DNA from: Bacteroidota bacterium
Lineage (GTDB): Bacteria > Bacteroidota > Bacteroidia > Chitinophagales > Chitinophagaceae
Assembly (NCBI GenBank): GCA_005882315.1
Contig: VBAR01000002.1
Span: 434,001 to 498,000, forward strand
Reading direction: 5' to 3'
Length of the DNA: 64,000 bases
Shown here: positions 1 to 8,011 of the stretch, in pieces
How positions within the stretch are numbered: the stretch's first letter is position 1
How the letters are laid out: each line of letters opens with the position of its first letter
The notes under the pieces: generated by a model
What the model saw: only the letters and a program-made list of their open reading frames with translations
What the model was told of the DNA's origin: nothing
Databases searched by the model: none
Translations under genes and position numbers: made by a program

Positions 1-742
1 TCTTGGGTTCAAGTACCGGGGTACCGGAACTACCGGTGATGTGTTGCGCCCATGCCCAGTTTTGGTTGTCCTTAAACTCGCTGGAACTCCAGTACATCCC
101 GCCAAATAAACCTATGACAAATGAATTTAGACCGAGCTTTCTTAATTCTTCTCTACTGGGTAAATACCAATCGGTGTATCCATTCAATTCCAGTTCTGAA
201 CACAATAAAGCTGCATAGTTTCCTCCTCCCACAACTGAAACAATAGTATTTGTATTTGCATTACCGGTGCCAATTGCAGTATCAATTGCGTTTGTAAGTT
301 GACCAATTCCCATATTATCCCATAGAATAACTTCAATTTGATCAAAGGGAGCCGCAATCAGACCATGAACCTGACCTGCTATATAACCCGAGTCCCCGGA
401 CTGAAAAATATAAGCAATTTTTCCACCCTGATAACTATGTCCAGGGGCAAGCGGTAATGCTGCCGAACCGCCAATCATATTCACCCAGGCAGTACCATTA
501 TAGTATTCCGGCTCTCCTCCATTCGTGCCACAATCCATACAATAAATAATTAAACCTGTCGCAGGCGATACAATCGCATTTCGCTCCGAAGCAAGCATCC
601 TTGGAGGGAGAAACCCTTTGATCGTTGATTTAACTTCCAGCAGCGCTGAATTGTTCGGTGTTGTCGTACCAATGCCTACTGTTTGTGACTTCGCAATGGC
701 GATGGATAATAATGCAACAAAAACAAAAACGATTTTTTTCAT
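1..742 (-). CDS. Secreted surface protein with C-terminal DUF1566 (Lcl_C) domain, cut by the window edge
   Basis: The frame opens at an ATG at 742 and stays open to base 1, so the C-terminus is missing. Residues 1-20 form a signal peptide (MKKIVFVFVALLSIAIAKSQ). They are followed by the Bacteroidota surface-protein signature GIGTTTP, ALLEVKS, GFLPPRM. The visible end holds the DUF1566 motif GYTDWYLPSREEL and the WSSSE element. DUF1566 domains are common at the ends of exported Bacteroidota proteins; their ligand is not generally known. The same domain ends the TIR protein at 5016-6110 and a relic at 1896-1997. A cell-surface or secreted role is inferred. Confidence 0.8.
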   Translation of the reverse strand, partial: MKKIVFVFVALLSIAIAKSQTVGIGTTTPNNSALLEVKSTIKGFLPPRMLASERNAIVSPATGLIIYCMDCGTNGGEPEYYNGTAWVNMIGGSAALPLAPGHSYQGGKIAYIFQSGDSGYIAGQVHGLIAAPFDQIEVILWDNMGIGQLTNAIDTAIGTGNANTNTIVSVVGGGNYAALLCSELELNGYTDWYLPSREELRKLGLNSFVIGLFGGMYWSSSEFKDNQNWAWAQHITGSSGTPVLEPK

Positions 743-825
743 AACAGTGTGTTTATTTTTTTTACAGGGTTTGTATTCCAATGAATGCTAGCCCATAAAT
801 AGAGAATGAAGCATTTAATTTTTTT

Positions 826-858
826 CGATTGGCCTTGGCGCTCAACCAGGGCCAATCG
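826..858. terminator. 13-bp stem hairpin after the crystallin-like gene
   Basis: The arms at 826-838 and 846-858 pair over 13 positions with one G-T pair and a 7-base loop. It lies 10 bases past the stop of the gene at 868-1665. An A/T run adjoins it at 819-825, which reads as A on the minus strand, so it is not a classic U-tract terminator for that gene. A transcript-end hairpin is the most likely role. Confidence 0.5.
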
Positions 859-867
859 ATAATTCAT

Positions 868-1665
868 CTATCGAAATGAAGGCTCAATTGCCAGTGATGA
901 AATAGTACCGGGAATATTCTCAATATCATGCTTGTAAATTGTTCTTTCTCCTCCAAAATGTTTTTCTGGGAACGCTTTGACAAGAAAAGGATAGGAGATC
1001 TTTAATGATCGTATAGCATTATCCCCGATTTCCAGCCATCTGGAACCTCTTTCAGGTGCCGAATCGTAACTATCGAGCTCCAGCATTTGTGATCGTCCCT
1101 GGAAATTGGGATCAGAAAAAGCTATTGGGTAATTGAGAATTTGCATGGAAGTAACACGGTTATTGAAATCTTCACCAATAAATGGGGTGTCTTTATCCAG
1201 TATAATTTTTCTACCCCTGTAATCTTCATGTTCGTAGAGGTAAACCTTTTTACCATAGGGTATCCTTATTGAACTTAATGCGTCGTTTGGAAAAAAGTCA
1301 CTCAAATGCCGGTAACTCATTCCAAAAAGACTTGTAGCAAGGCCGCTATAGTTATTGTTTTGGAATATTTCAACATGCTGCTCGGTTTTTAGTTCCACTA
1401 ATAGGGAGGAGCATTTGTTTTCCATCATTACCGGCAGTGAAGGCCAATCATTTTCAACAACCATTTCTTTGCCGGTAAAGAACGGATCGGAAAATAAAAT
1501 TACCCGTATAGTGTTTAATATACTTGTCGTTATTGAACTTATATTGTTTTCAAATTCAGGATAATCCTGCTGCAAAGAATACCAGCCTGTTCGGGTGATG
1601 TATTTTACGCTGCCACTATAAGCGGGTCCCGTAAAAATGTTTGCGAGGTGAGTTGAGGTTCCCAT
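868..1665 (-). CDS. Beta/gamma-crystallin-fold protein
   Basis: The 265-residue protein has crystallin Greek-key features, clearest in VYLYEHEDYRGRKIIL (residues 141-156). Two copies of the calcium-binding motif [D/N][D/N]xx[S/T]S are intact: NDALSS at 127-132 and NNRVTS at 168-173. Two further copies are degenerate (DNAIRS at 215-220, GTISS near 253-257). About two two-motif domains are likely. No signal peptide is visible. Microbial beta/gamma-crystallins bind calcium and stabilise extracellular or spore proteins, but the role here is unknown. The gene stands alone between the edge gene and a relic-containing gap. The fold assignment is fairly sure; the function is open. Confidence 0.75.
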   Translation of the reverse strand: MGTSTHLANIFTGPAYSGSVKYITRTGWYSLQQDYPEFENNISSITTSILNTIRVILFSDPFFTGKEMVVENDWPSLPVMMENKCSSLLVELKTEQHVEIFQNNNYSGLATSLFGMSYRHLSDFFPNDALSSIRIPYGKKVYLYEHEDYRGRKIILDKDTPFIGEDFNNRVTSMQILNYPIAFSDPNFQGRSQMLELDSYDSAPERGSRWLEIGDNAIRSLKISYPFLVKAFPEKHFGGERTIYKHDIENIPGTISSLAIEPSFR

Positions 1666-2247
1666 TTGTTTTGAGTTTAGAATTTATGCCTACTCTGTTT
1701 AAGATTTTCGGCGATCTCTTTAATGAGATAAAACTAAACCCTGCCCCAGGCGATTTTTAATTGAATTTTGCGTCAGTAAGACCATGAGTTGCAGAAATTG
1801 CAACAATATAAAAGTGGTGCTGTTTGTGTCGTGTCCGAAGGACTGAGTGTTTGTGCCGCTATTTTATTCCCTTGCAACGTAATGAAGTAAACAGTTTAAT
1901 GTTTTTTGTAGAAAGTCCGTACAGCCCTCACAAGATATTGTCTTGTTTTAGTCCTTTCGTCCGCCTGAGGCTTGCGCTGAAGAAATTTCCAATAACACCG
2001 AATTGAATCAGCGCAGACCCGGGTTACGATTAACTGTTTCTCTGGTTCCTGTCCTCACGAACTGTTCAGCAGAACCATAACAATAAGAAATGCAAAAAAA
2101 AATTTTGATGATAATGAATAATTTAAGTGCAAAAACTTTCGCCTATTTTAGAGTTATAAGCTATGCTGTCGGCATCTCAATAACACTTACTTTCAATCAT
2201 CTACATTTCAAATATACTTTCCATTTTTTAACAAGTAAATACATTAT
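1666..2247. other. Intergenic stretch with decayed sequence
   Basis: No intact gene is visible. It holds the DUF1566 relic at 1896-1997 and, near 2044-2075, an imperfect GGTTC/GAAC hairpin related to the perfect one at 4927-4946. The open frame at 1824-2006 on the plus strand is antisense to the relic and is not believed. Confidence 0.5.
1896..1997 (-). pseudogene. C-terminal relic of a DUF1566 domain
   Basis: The minus strand reads CYW, a short unmatched stretch, then RTKTRQYLVRAVRTF, which is almost the C-terminal end of the TIR-DUF1566 protein (RTKTRQYLVRAVRSF). Bases 1916-1956 match 5024-5064 with one difference in 41. Upstream the frame has no recognisable domain, so this is a truncated duplicate. 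The two copies flank the IS110 element. Confidence 0.55.
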
Positions 2248-2718
2248 ATGTACAAGACAAAACTGATTTCAATTTCTATTCTCTTTTTCTTTATCACTCA
2301 AATTTCATTTGGGCAAAAGAAAGTTTCAGAGGCTGATACCAAAGAACTGGAAGCAGCCGAAGCAAAAATGTTCGAAGCCGTCCTAAAGTATGACCCCGTT
2401 TACTGGAAGGATAATGTGCTAAACGATTACATAACTATCAATGCTGACGGTGTTATGCAAACAAAAGAACAAATCTTGGCCGACTCATCCAGAAAAAATT
2501 TGTTTGCAGGTGTGAGCTATAAATTATTTGACAGAAAAATACGATTATACGGAAATGTAGCGATAATTAACGGCAGGTCACAATATCTTATGGGGGATAA
2601 AATACTCGGAGAAGTTTACCATACTGAAATATGGATAAAAGAAAAGGGGAAGTGGATGTTTGATGGCTGGCAAGGGACATATACTAAAGGCACACAGACA
2701 ACCTTTAAGCCTCAATAA
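2248..2718 (+). CDS. Secreted DUF4440/SnoaL-like (NTF2-fold) protein
   Basis: The 156-residue protein starts with a signal peptide (about residues 1-22, ending SFGQ). The rest follows the DUF4440 pattern: a helix with EAAEAKMFEAVLKYD, then DYITINADGVMQTKEQ, and a C-terminal sheet ending in HTEIWIKEKGKWMFDGWQGT. This is an NTF2-like fold used by enzymes and by non-catalytic binding proteins. Export and no catalytic partner nearby leave the role unknown. The gene is monocistronic and is followed by a structured inverted-repeat element. Confidence 0.8.
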   Translation: MYKTKLISISILFFFITQISFGQKKVSEADTKELEAAEAKMFEAVLKYDPVYWKDNVLNDYITINADGVMQTKEQILADSSRKNLFAGVSYKLFDRKIRLYGNVAIINGRSQYLMGDKILGEVYHTEIWIKEKGKWMFDGWQGTYTKGTQTTFKPQ

Positions 2719-2764
2719 AAAGTAACGAGCCCTTACTGTAAATGATAGCACGGCTTATAACATT

Positions 2765-2902
2765 GCATTTGTGCTATTGGGGCTGAGGAATTTGGCCCTT
2801 CAACATTTGTAATTCTGCTCAACTGCTGTAATTTGGCCGTATTAATTTAAAGTTACGGCCAAGCAATCTTCAGGAATTCTATTTTCCCAACAGCACAAAT
2901 GC
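2765..2902. repeat. Nested inverted-repeat element (attC-like architecture)
   Basis: The outer arms GCATTTGTGCT (2765-2775) and AGCACAAATGC (2892-2902) are perfectly complementary over 11 bases and continue with mismatches to about 18. Inner arms TTGGCCGTA (2833-2841) and TACGGCCAA (2854-2862) are perfect over 9. The whole could fold into one long interrupted hairpin of about 140 bases. Size and layout recall integron attC sites, but canonical end boxes are not clear and no integron integrase is in view. Confidence 0.5.
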
Positions 2903-2960
2903 GCGGCCGCTAGCTGTGATTTGGCGTGGAAGCACTTTATTACTCTTACCAAAGCAGAGT

Positions 2961-3287
2961 CTAAATCATCGTTGTTTCTTTTAAAGGCGCATGTGTTACT
3001 TCACTTACTTCTGTAAGTATATCTCTTTCTTTTAAATCAAAATTGCTCAACGCAGGATGTGAAAGGACAGAAGCAACTAAAGGACTGGATGTAAAAGTTT
3101 GCAATGACTTCGCATCTTTAAACAGGTAAACTGCCCCTGCTTCCTTTGATTCATCATTGATTAGCCAAATTTTCCAGAGGCATCCAGGAACTTCAGCAAA
3201 AGCTTGCGCAAGCTCTTTGGCCATCTTTTCAAATTCTTCTTGACTAACATTGTAGGTGTAATTTGTAACAAGCATTTTTTGTGACAT
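2961..3287 (-). CDS. YdhR-type putative monooxygenase
   Basis: The 108-residue protein follows the YdhR pattern, a small dimeric ferredoxin-like fold: LVTNYTYNVSQEEFEK, FAEVPGCLWKIWLINDES, GAVYLFKDAKSLQTF and a C-terminal AlsNFDLKERD-like segment. Members are annotated as possible monooxygenases, but no cofactor or substrate is established. The length is usual for the family. The gene stands alone; a hairpin at 3391-3414 lies upstream of it. Confidence 0.8.
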   Translation of the reverse strand: MSQKMLVTNYTYNVSQEEFEKMAKELAQAFAEVPGCLWKIWLINDESKEAGAVYLFKDAKSLQTFTSSPLVASVLSHPALSNFDLKERDILTEVSEVTHAPLKETTMI

Positions 3288-3647
3288 AATCTAAATTTAA
3301 ATTTTTGAATCATTTTCCCCATGCAACAATGCATGAGCCGGCGGGGAAAAGATAAATATAAGCTAAGAAGAACAAATCCCCTCAGTTGCCATGGTGCGTG
3401 TTCCCACGCACCATACCCACAATCAAAATACAAACCGGCAGCATGTGTTACTATTCCAACACTTCAATCGCTTCAATGCGTTTTTTTTGTATGGTGCTGT
3501 ACAGTAAACAAATGATCAGGTAGAATATACAAATAAGCACAAACAAAAATTTGACCAGGGAAATATTGAACACGAATGAATAGACCCCGACTTGATATCC
3601 ATTAAACATTCTCTGCCGTGGATTTCTATGGTAAAAACAAATCTATT
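3288..3647. other. Intergenic stretch beside the IS110 element
   Basis: No gene is supported here. It contains the perfect hairpin at 3391-3414 and, towards 3600-3647, the probable downstream flank or end of the IS110 element. Open frames at 3161-3433 (minus) and 3321-3515 (plus) simply read through the hairpin. Confidence 0.5.
3391..3414. repeat. Perfect 10-bp-stem hairpin, REP-like
   Basis: Arms ATGGTGCGTG (3391-3400) and CACGCACCAT (3405-3414) surround a TTCC loop. The layout, CGTG then a four-base loop then CACG, is shared with the hairpins at 4927-4946, 23506-23521 and 43567-43582. Confidence 0.6.
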
Positions 3648-4670
3648 TTAGGCCGTTCTTTTCACATATTCCCTGTCGTTCTTCACAACCGACACAACTC
3701 TTGCTAACAATTTAAAACGAACAGCATTGATAACACTCATTTTTGGTTTACCATCCGATACTTTCCGATCATAGTATGCCTTTAGATCCGGATCAAATTT
3801 GATGGCAGTAAGTGCCGCAAGGTGAAGATTTGTTTTGAGTTTTTTATTTGCCATGTGACTAACTTTTGTCCTGCCTTTAATACTAATGCCAGATTGGTAT
3901 GGAAACGGCGCCACTCCACAATAACATGCAAGTTTTCTGCTATCACACATCACATTGAATCCTTGCGTATGTATGATAAGATTAATTGCCGTTACAAAGC
4001 CGATTCCTACGACAGATGTAATCAAAGTAAACAAATGATTTAGGCTTGCATCTTCTTTGAGACATTCCATTATTTTCTCTTCAATCTTTTTCAGATCAGC
4101 ATCAATAGCATTGATTGACCTTTTAATTGATTTGTGAAGATATTCAGCCATTTTTTCCTGCCCTGCCTCACGCAATTCTTCTATTGGCGTTATTAATCTT
4201 TTTTGTGTTACCACCATTCTTTCTCTTAGTGTTGCCAGATTTTTTATCTTCTCCAATACAACACCCGATGGCTTCCAAAGCCTTACCAGCTCTGCGTTTT
4301 TAAAAGCATACTTAGCAATGCTTATAGAATCTACTTTGTCTGTTTTGCCACGTTTTATTCCAAGGGAACGTTTGATTTGGATTGCATTCTCTACCCAGAC
4401 ATTTGCTTGCTGGCTTTGAAAAAATTGTAACAGTGCATTACAATAAAGTCCGGTAGCTTCCATACAAAACAATGCTTTATTACAATCAAATTCTGGCATC
4501 TTTTCATTTGCAAAACTCATCATTTCCTCAAAGCCTTTCGCATGATTACTGAACGCAGTGTGAAAAATTTCCTCTGGGTTGTTTGTCGAAAGAATGGCCA
4601 TATCAAAACTATGTTTGGAAATGTCCATTCCAATTACATACTGATACTGCATAAAATTGGTTTGGTGCAA
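3648..4670 (-). CDS. IS110-family transposase (DEDD/serine recombinase)
   Basis: The 340-residue protein has the IS110 layout. The N-terminal RuvC-like DEDD domain shows D16 (GMDISK), E71 (MEATGLY), and D111 and D114 (KTDKVDS). The C-terminal Transposase_20 domain has VVGIGFVTA and CGVAPFPYQSG, whose serine is the expected recombination nucleophile. The protein is full length with no internal stop, so the element may be active. Translation may start at M1 or at M7 (4652). Family members move through a circular form guided by a bridge RNA encoded outside the gene. Confidence 0.93.
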   Translation of the reverse strand: MHQTNFMQYQYVIGMDISKHSFDMAILSTNNPEEIFHTAFSNHAKGFEEMMSFANEKMPEFDCNKALFCMEATGLYCNALLQFFQSQQANVWVENAIQIKRSLGIKRGKTDKVDSISIAKYAFKNAELVRLWKPSGVVLEKIKNLATLRERMVVTQKRLITPIEELREAGQEKMAEYLHKSIKRSINAIDADLKKIEEKIMECLKEDASLNHLFTLITSVVGIGFVTAINLIIHTQGFNVMCDSRKLACYCGVAPFPYQSGISIKGRTKVSHMANKKLKTNLHLAALTAIKFDPDLKAYYDRKVSDGKPKMSVINAVRFKLLARVVSVVKNDREYVKRTA

Positions 4671-4880
4671 TCAACTTACAGGCTGTTCATTGAAACCTTA
4701 ATAATAAGCCTGGTTAGCTTGAATTTCTATTTGATGCGTCCTGTAAAAACTGTAAGGGTCTTTATCCAAGGATAGCTCTGAAAGCTAGTTCGTGTCATAG
4801 TTCACCCAAACAGTTTTGATTGCTGGTTATTAACAGTTTTAAATTATCCACAAAGAAAAAGTAGCAAAAAGAAAGTAATA
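4671..4880 (-). ncRNA. Candidate bridge-RNA region of the IS110 element
   Basis: In IS110-type elements the bridge RNA lies in the noncoding arm on one side of the recombinase gene, often upstream. About 210 noncoding bases lie here and include a small hairpin, TAGCT (4773-4777) with AGCTA (4783-4787). Placement is by position only; the two specificity loops could not be assigned by eye. Confidence 0.3.
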
Positions 4881-4926
4881 ATAGTAATAATCTAAATTTA
4901 GTTACTAATCTGAAAACAAACCTAAA

Positions 4927-4946
4927 GGTTCGTGTCCTCACGAACC
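4927..4946. repeat. Perfect 8-bp-stem hairpin, REP-like
   Basis: GGTTCGTG and CACGAACC flank a TCCT loop just past the 3' end of the TIR gene. It could end that transcript. It resembles the hairpin at 3391-3414, and an imperfect relative lies near 2044-2075. Confidence 0.6.
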
Positions 4947-5015
4947 ACTTTTATAGCTTCTTCTACGCTTGGGTTTCTTGTACCACGAACATACTTTAAA
5001 CAGCGATGGCTATGG

Positions 5016-6110
5016 TTAAAAACTCCGTACAGCCCTGACAAGATATTGTCTTGTTTTAGTCCTTGAAAGTCTGTCACCATGGACGAACGATTGAAAAAAT
5101 GCTTCGTCAGAATGTCCTTCATAACTTGTCTCGCTCCAATAAAAGCCTCTTTCAAATCCTCCCACAAAGATTCTGTTTGCATATAATACGCCTATTTCTT
5201 CTCGTGTAGGCAATCGCCAGTCACTGTAACCATTTAATGTCAATTGCTGACAGGCTGCATAAGCATCTTTCCAGTTATACGTTCCCGGTAGATCTTTTTC
5301 AGCAGCGATCACACCTTTTTTACCAGCGGAATCGGTCCATTGAAATACAATACCACCCTGGTATTTCGATCCGATCGAAGTTTTTTTCAATTCCAGGAAA
5401 TCGGTCAGGTTTTTTTTAGCAATTTTCGTTTGTTCTTCTGCTTCTTTTTTATTTTTTTCCGCTTGCTTTCGGTTTTGATTAGCTATAACGCCGGCAACTA
5501 TTGACAAAATAAGTAGTACTAACAGCAAACCTATAGCCCCATTTCGTATCAGTATCGTCTTTCTGTGTATGGTTACTTCCTCACTGGCCATGTCATTGGG
5601 CGACCGGCCATGCAGTTTTGCTGCAAGCTTTAATATTTCCTTCTTGAAAATGGGGTTATCTAATGAGATATCCTTTTCAGTTTTGGACTTACGTAAGTCA
5701 ACATAAAAAGGTTCGTCAGTAAACTTGTCATCCAATATAGCAGGCAGTGAATTATTATCAGGCTTTAGAAAACATTTGTTTTCATCATCCCATTTTATTT
5801 CACCTTCCGTCAATACAATTAATAACTTGTCGATAGACTTATGTTGCAGCCAGTATTCAAGTTCCCTGCTTACCCACTTTGATTGTTCAGATTTTGAAGA
5901 AGCCAGCAAAACAAAGTATTCAGCCCCGTTCATTGCGTTGACAATATTGTTCCAAAGATGCGGAGAGGCGGAGAGACTTGATTCATCCCTGAAAATTTCA
6001 AGGTTGCGTTTCTTATACCATGGCTTCGCAAATTTTTGCAATGCATTCTGCAAGGCTGATGCAAACTTATCATCTGCAGCATGTGAGTATGAAATAAATG
6101 CATTATACAT
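5016..6110 (-). CDS. TIR domain-transmembrane-DUF1566 protein
   Basis: The N-terminal TIR domain (about 1-150) shows FISYSH (5-10), RDE (41-43) and SRELEYW (81-87), where E83 fits the conserved glutamate of NAD-cleaving TIR domains. One membrane helix spans about 187-210 (GAIGLLLVLLILSIVAGVIA). A charged coiled coil follows (212-240), then a DUF1566/Lcl_C domain (250-364) with NGYSDWRLPTREEIGVLY and FYWSET, ending LVRAVRSF. This suggests an inner-membrane protein with a cytoplasmic TIR and an external sensing domain. Role in defence or signalling is inferred from TIR biology. Its last 41 bases are nearly duplicated at 1916-1956. Confidence 0.85.
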   Translation of the reverse strand: MYNAFISYSHAADDKFASALQNALQKFAKPWYKKRNLEIFRDESSLSASPHLWNNIVNAMNGAEYFVLLASSKSEQSKWVSRELEYWLQHKSIDKLLIVLTEGEIKWDDENKCFLKPDNNSLPAILDDKFTDEPFYVDLRKSKTEKDISLDNPIFKKEILKLAAKLHGRSPNDMASEEVTIHRKTILIRNGAIGLLLVLLILSIVAGVIANQNRKQAEKNKKEAEEQTKIAKKNLTDFLELKKTSIGSKYQGGIVFQWTDSAGKKGVIAAEKDLPGTYNWKDAYAACQQLTLNGYSDWRLPTREEIGVLYANRIFVGGFERGFYWSETSYEGHSDEAFFQSFVHGDRLSRTKTRQYLVRAVRSF

Positions 6111-6142
6111 CGATGGATCTTTTTCTAATTACTTTAACGCTC

Positions 6143-6368
6143 TCAGATCCTAGTCACTCCTTCACCAGCTATAAAATCAATATAGCCGTCTTGCTGAAGT
6201 TTATTTAACGCCATCTTTAAAAAATATTCATTTTTTTTTGGTAAACAATTCTTCATTTTTTAGAATATTGTTTTTGACGTCCCAATAATCTTTTGGTTGA
6301 TAGGAGTTGGTTAGTAGATAATCTAATACATTCCTATACTGGTCGGTAGTTGAGTTTGTTACGTCCAT
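6143..6368 (-). pseudogene. Small unknown gene broken by a frameshift in an A9 run
   Basis: From ATG 6368 the frame reads MDVTNSTTDQYRNVLDYLL and on to NEELFTKKK, then stops right after a run of nine A (6231-6239 as T on the plus strand). Dropping one base joins it to NEYFLKMALNKLQQDG and a final GVTRI before a stop at 6143. The joined product would be about 74 residues. The end resembles a helix-strand domain, but no family is recognised. A sequencing error or programmed slippage cannot be excluded. Confidence 0.45.
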
Positions 6369-6376
6369 TTTCAAAT

Positions 6377-6572
6377 TTATTGAAAAGTAGCTTCAATAAC
6401 ATGGTTGGCTTCAATTTTAGTAGGGTTCCTATACACCCATTCCTTAGTATTAAATTTTGTGTCCAAAGAGTGTCCGAGTCGAGCTTACATAAAATATTCA
6501 GGAATCTTACCTGCATTTCTAGCAATCAATGTATCCTCTGTATTCCCTTTCTCTTGGGGTGGCTCGGCTTGC
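6377..6572 (-). pseudogene. Possible coding relic with one internal stop
   Basis: One minus-strand frame runs from the MBOAT stop to 6377 with a single TAA at 6485-6487. It includes EDTLIARNAGKIPEYF before the stop and LDTKFNTKEWVYRNPTK after it. It ends 9 bases before the start of the frameshifted gene at 6368. Amino-acid composition looks coding, but there is no start and no family match, so this is weak. Confidence 0.2.
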
Positions 6573-8000
6573 TTAAAACCGGAAATACAGAAATTCCCGA
6601 CCACCTAAGTCGCCTAAGAGGAAGATGAATGAGGTGCAAAAACTGACAAAGATGGTTTCAACTATTATTTCTCGTCTAGTGTTTGGTGTATATTCAATTT
6701 GTTTCCATAAGAAAGATTTGCGGTATATAACTATGGAACAGAAAATAATAGTTATATAAATGATATTGGCACGGATAAAATAATTTGTATAAGCATTTGG
6801 TACTGACCAATCACTTACCGATCCTATTTTTTTAATAATCGTGACGAATTCTTTAACATCTTCGGATCTGAAGATAAGCCAAGTAAAGGAAATTAAAATA
6901 AAGATGAGCGCTGGTTTAAAAATAGATAACATCCGGATCATGAATACTCCCCTAGAATTTTTAAAAAACTTAGATGAAAATTTTCCAATAAAAGTTTCAG
7001 ACAGATATAAGAAAGCATGAGCTATAGCCCAAAAAATAAAAGTCAAAGTTATACCGTGCCAGAAGCCACTAATCAAAAAGGTAATTAGAATTGTTAAACA
7101 GAAATGAAGAAGATTTTTCCTATTTGTGTTACCTCCAAGAGGAATATAAATATAATCTCTCATCCATTTTGACAGTGTTATATGCCACCTATGCCAGAAC
7201 TCTTTAAATGATCTCGCAGAATAGGGAGCGTTAAAATTAATATTGATGTTAAAGCCTAAGATTTTGCCTACGCCAATGGCAATTGAGGAATATCCCCAAA
7301 AATCAAAATATATCTGAAATGAAAATAATAGCGAAGCAATTAACAATGATAATCCATCCTGTTCTAAATATGTACCAAATATTGGGCTTGTTATCATTGA
7401 AATCTTATCTGCTATTATCAGTTTGCAGAAGTAACCCCATAGCATCGTCTTCAAACCAATTACGATATTGTTGATTTGAATCTTATTATTAAAAATGAAT
7501 TGTGGTAATAGCTCGCTGGCTCGGTGTATCGGGCCAGAAATTGACTGGGGAAAAAAAGAAAGAAAAAGTGAAACATCTTTCAGACTTAAATCGCTATCAT
7601 ATTTTTTACTATTCACATCAGCTAAAAAACTAATTGCCTGTAACGAATAAAATGATATGCCAATCGGAAGTATAATGGAATTCCAGAATGAATCTTGTGT
7701 AGCAATAGATAACGGAAAAAGAGAAGTTCCATATTTTGCGAACAACAATTGCAATACTATTAGGAGAATTCCAACGAAAAGATATGCCTGGCTATTAACC
7801 CGCTCTTTAATTTTTTTTGCAAAAAAATATGTTATTGACGTTGTTAGTAAAAGGTGAATTAGATTAAATAGCGAATTATAGGAATAAAAAAACCAGCTAC
7901 CGGCTATGAGTAGGAACTGCTTATTCTTGTTATTGATCAAAAAATAAGCAGCTGCGAAAAAAATGAAAAAGAATATGAACGAAAGTGAGTTAAATGGCAT
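6573..8000 (-). CDS. MBOAT-family membrane O-acyltransferase (AlgI/DltB type)
   Basis: The 475-residue protein is a multi-pass membrane protein with the MBOAT signature: PIGISFYSLQAISF, QSISGPIHRASELLPQF, IYFDFWGYSSIAIG, FKEFWHRWHITLSKWMRDYIY and SGFWHG with the catalytic histidine. It ends EFLYFRF, close to the usual AlgI ending, so it is complete. These enzymes move an acyl group, usually acetyl, across the membrane, then pass it to a periplasmic SGNH-type partner. Such a partner lies just upstream, 11 bases away, in the same operon as the Hxs genes. The acceptor is unknown. Confidence 0.92.
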   Translation of the reverse strand: MPFNSLSFIFFFIFFAAAYFLINNKNKQFLLIAGSWFFYSYNSLFNLIHLLLTTSITYFFAKKIKERVNSQAYLFVGILLIVLQLLFAKYGTSLFPLSIATQDSFWNSIILPIGISFYSLQAISFLADVNSKKYDSDLSLKDVSLFLSFFPQSISGPIHRASELLPQFIFNNKIQINNIVIGLKTMLWGYFCKLIIADKISMITSPIFGTYLEQDGLSLLIASLLFSFQIYFDFWGYSSIAIGVGKILGFNININFNAPYSARSFKEFWHRWHITLSKWMRDYIYIPLGGNTNRKNLLHFCLTILITFLISGFWHGITLTFIFWAIAHAFLYLSETFIGKFSSKFFKNSRGVFMIRMLSIFKPALIFILISFTWLIFRSEDVKEFVTIIKKIGSVSDWSVPNAYTNYFIRANIIYITIIFCSIVIYRKSFLWKQIEYTPNTRREIIVETIFVSFCTSFIFLLGDLGGREFLYFRF

Positions 8001-8011
8001 CTCTTTTTACA

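Larger units (their letters stand above)
3648..4880 (-). mobile_element. IS110-family insertion element, ends not resolved
   Basis: The element consists of the transposase gene plus flanking noncoding DNA. IS110 elements usually lack terminal inverted repeats and target duplications, so the limits given are only the gene and its probable 5' noncoding arm. A second copy or the empty site would be needed to fix the ends. Confidence 0.5.

Noticed and set aside
4922-5182. Open frame of 86 codons on the minus strand
   Set aside because: It overlaps the end of the TIR gene in another frame and its tail reads through the hairpin at 4927-4946, so it is a shadow.
5725-6153. 142-codon frame on the plus strand
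   Set aside because: It is antisense to the TIR domain, with low coding character.
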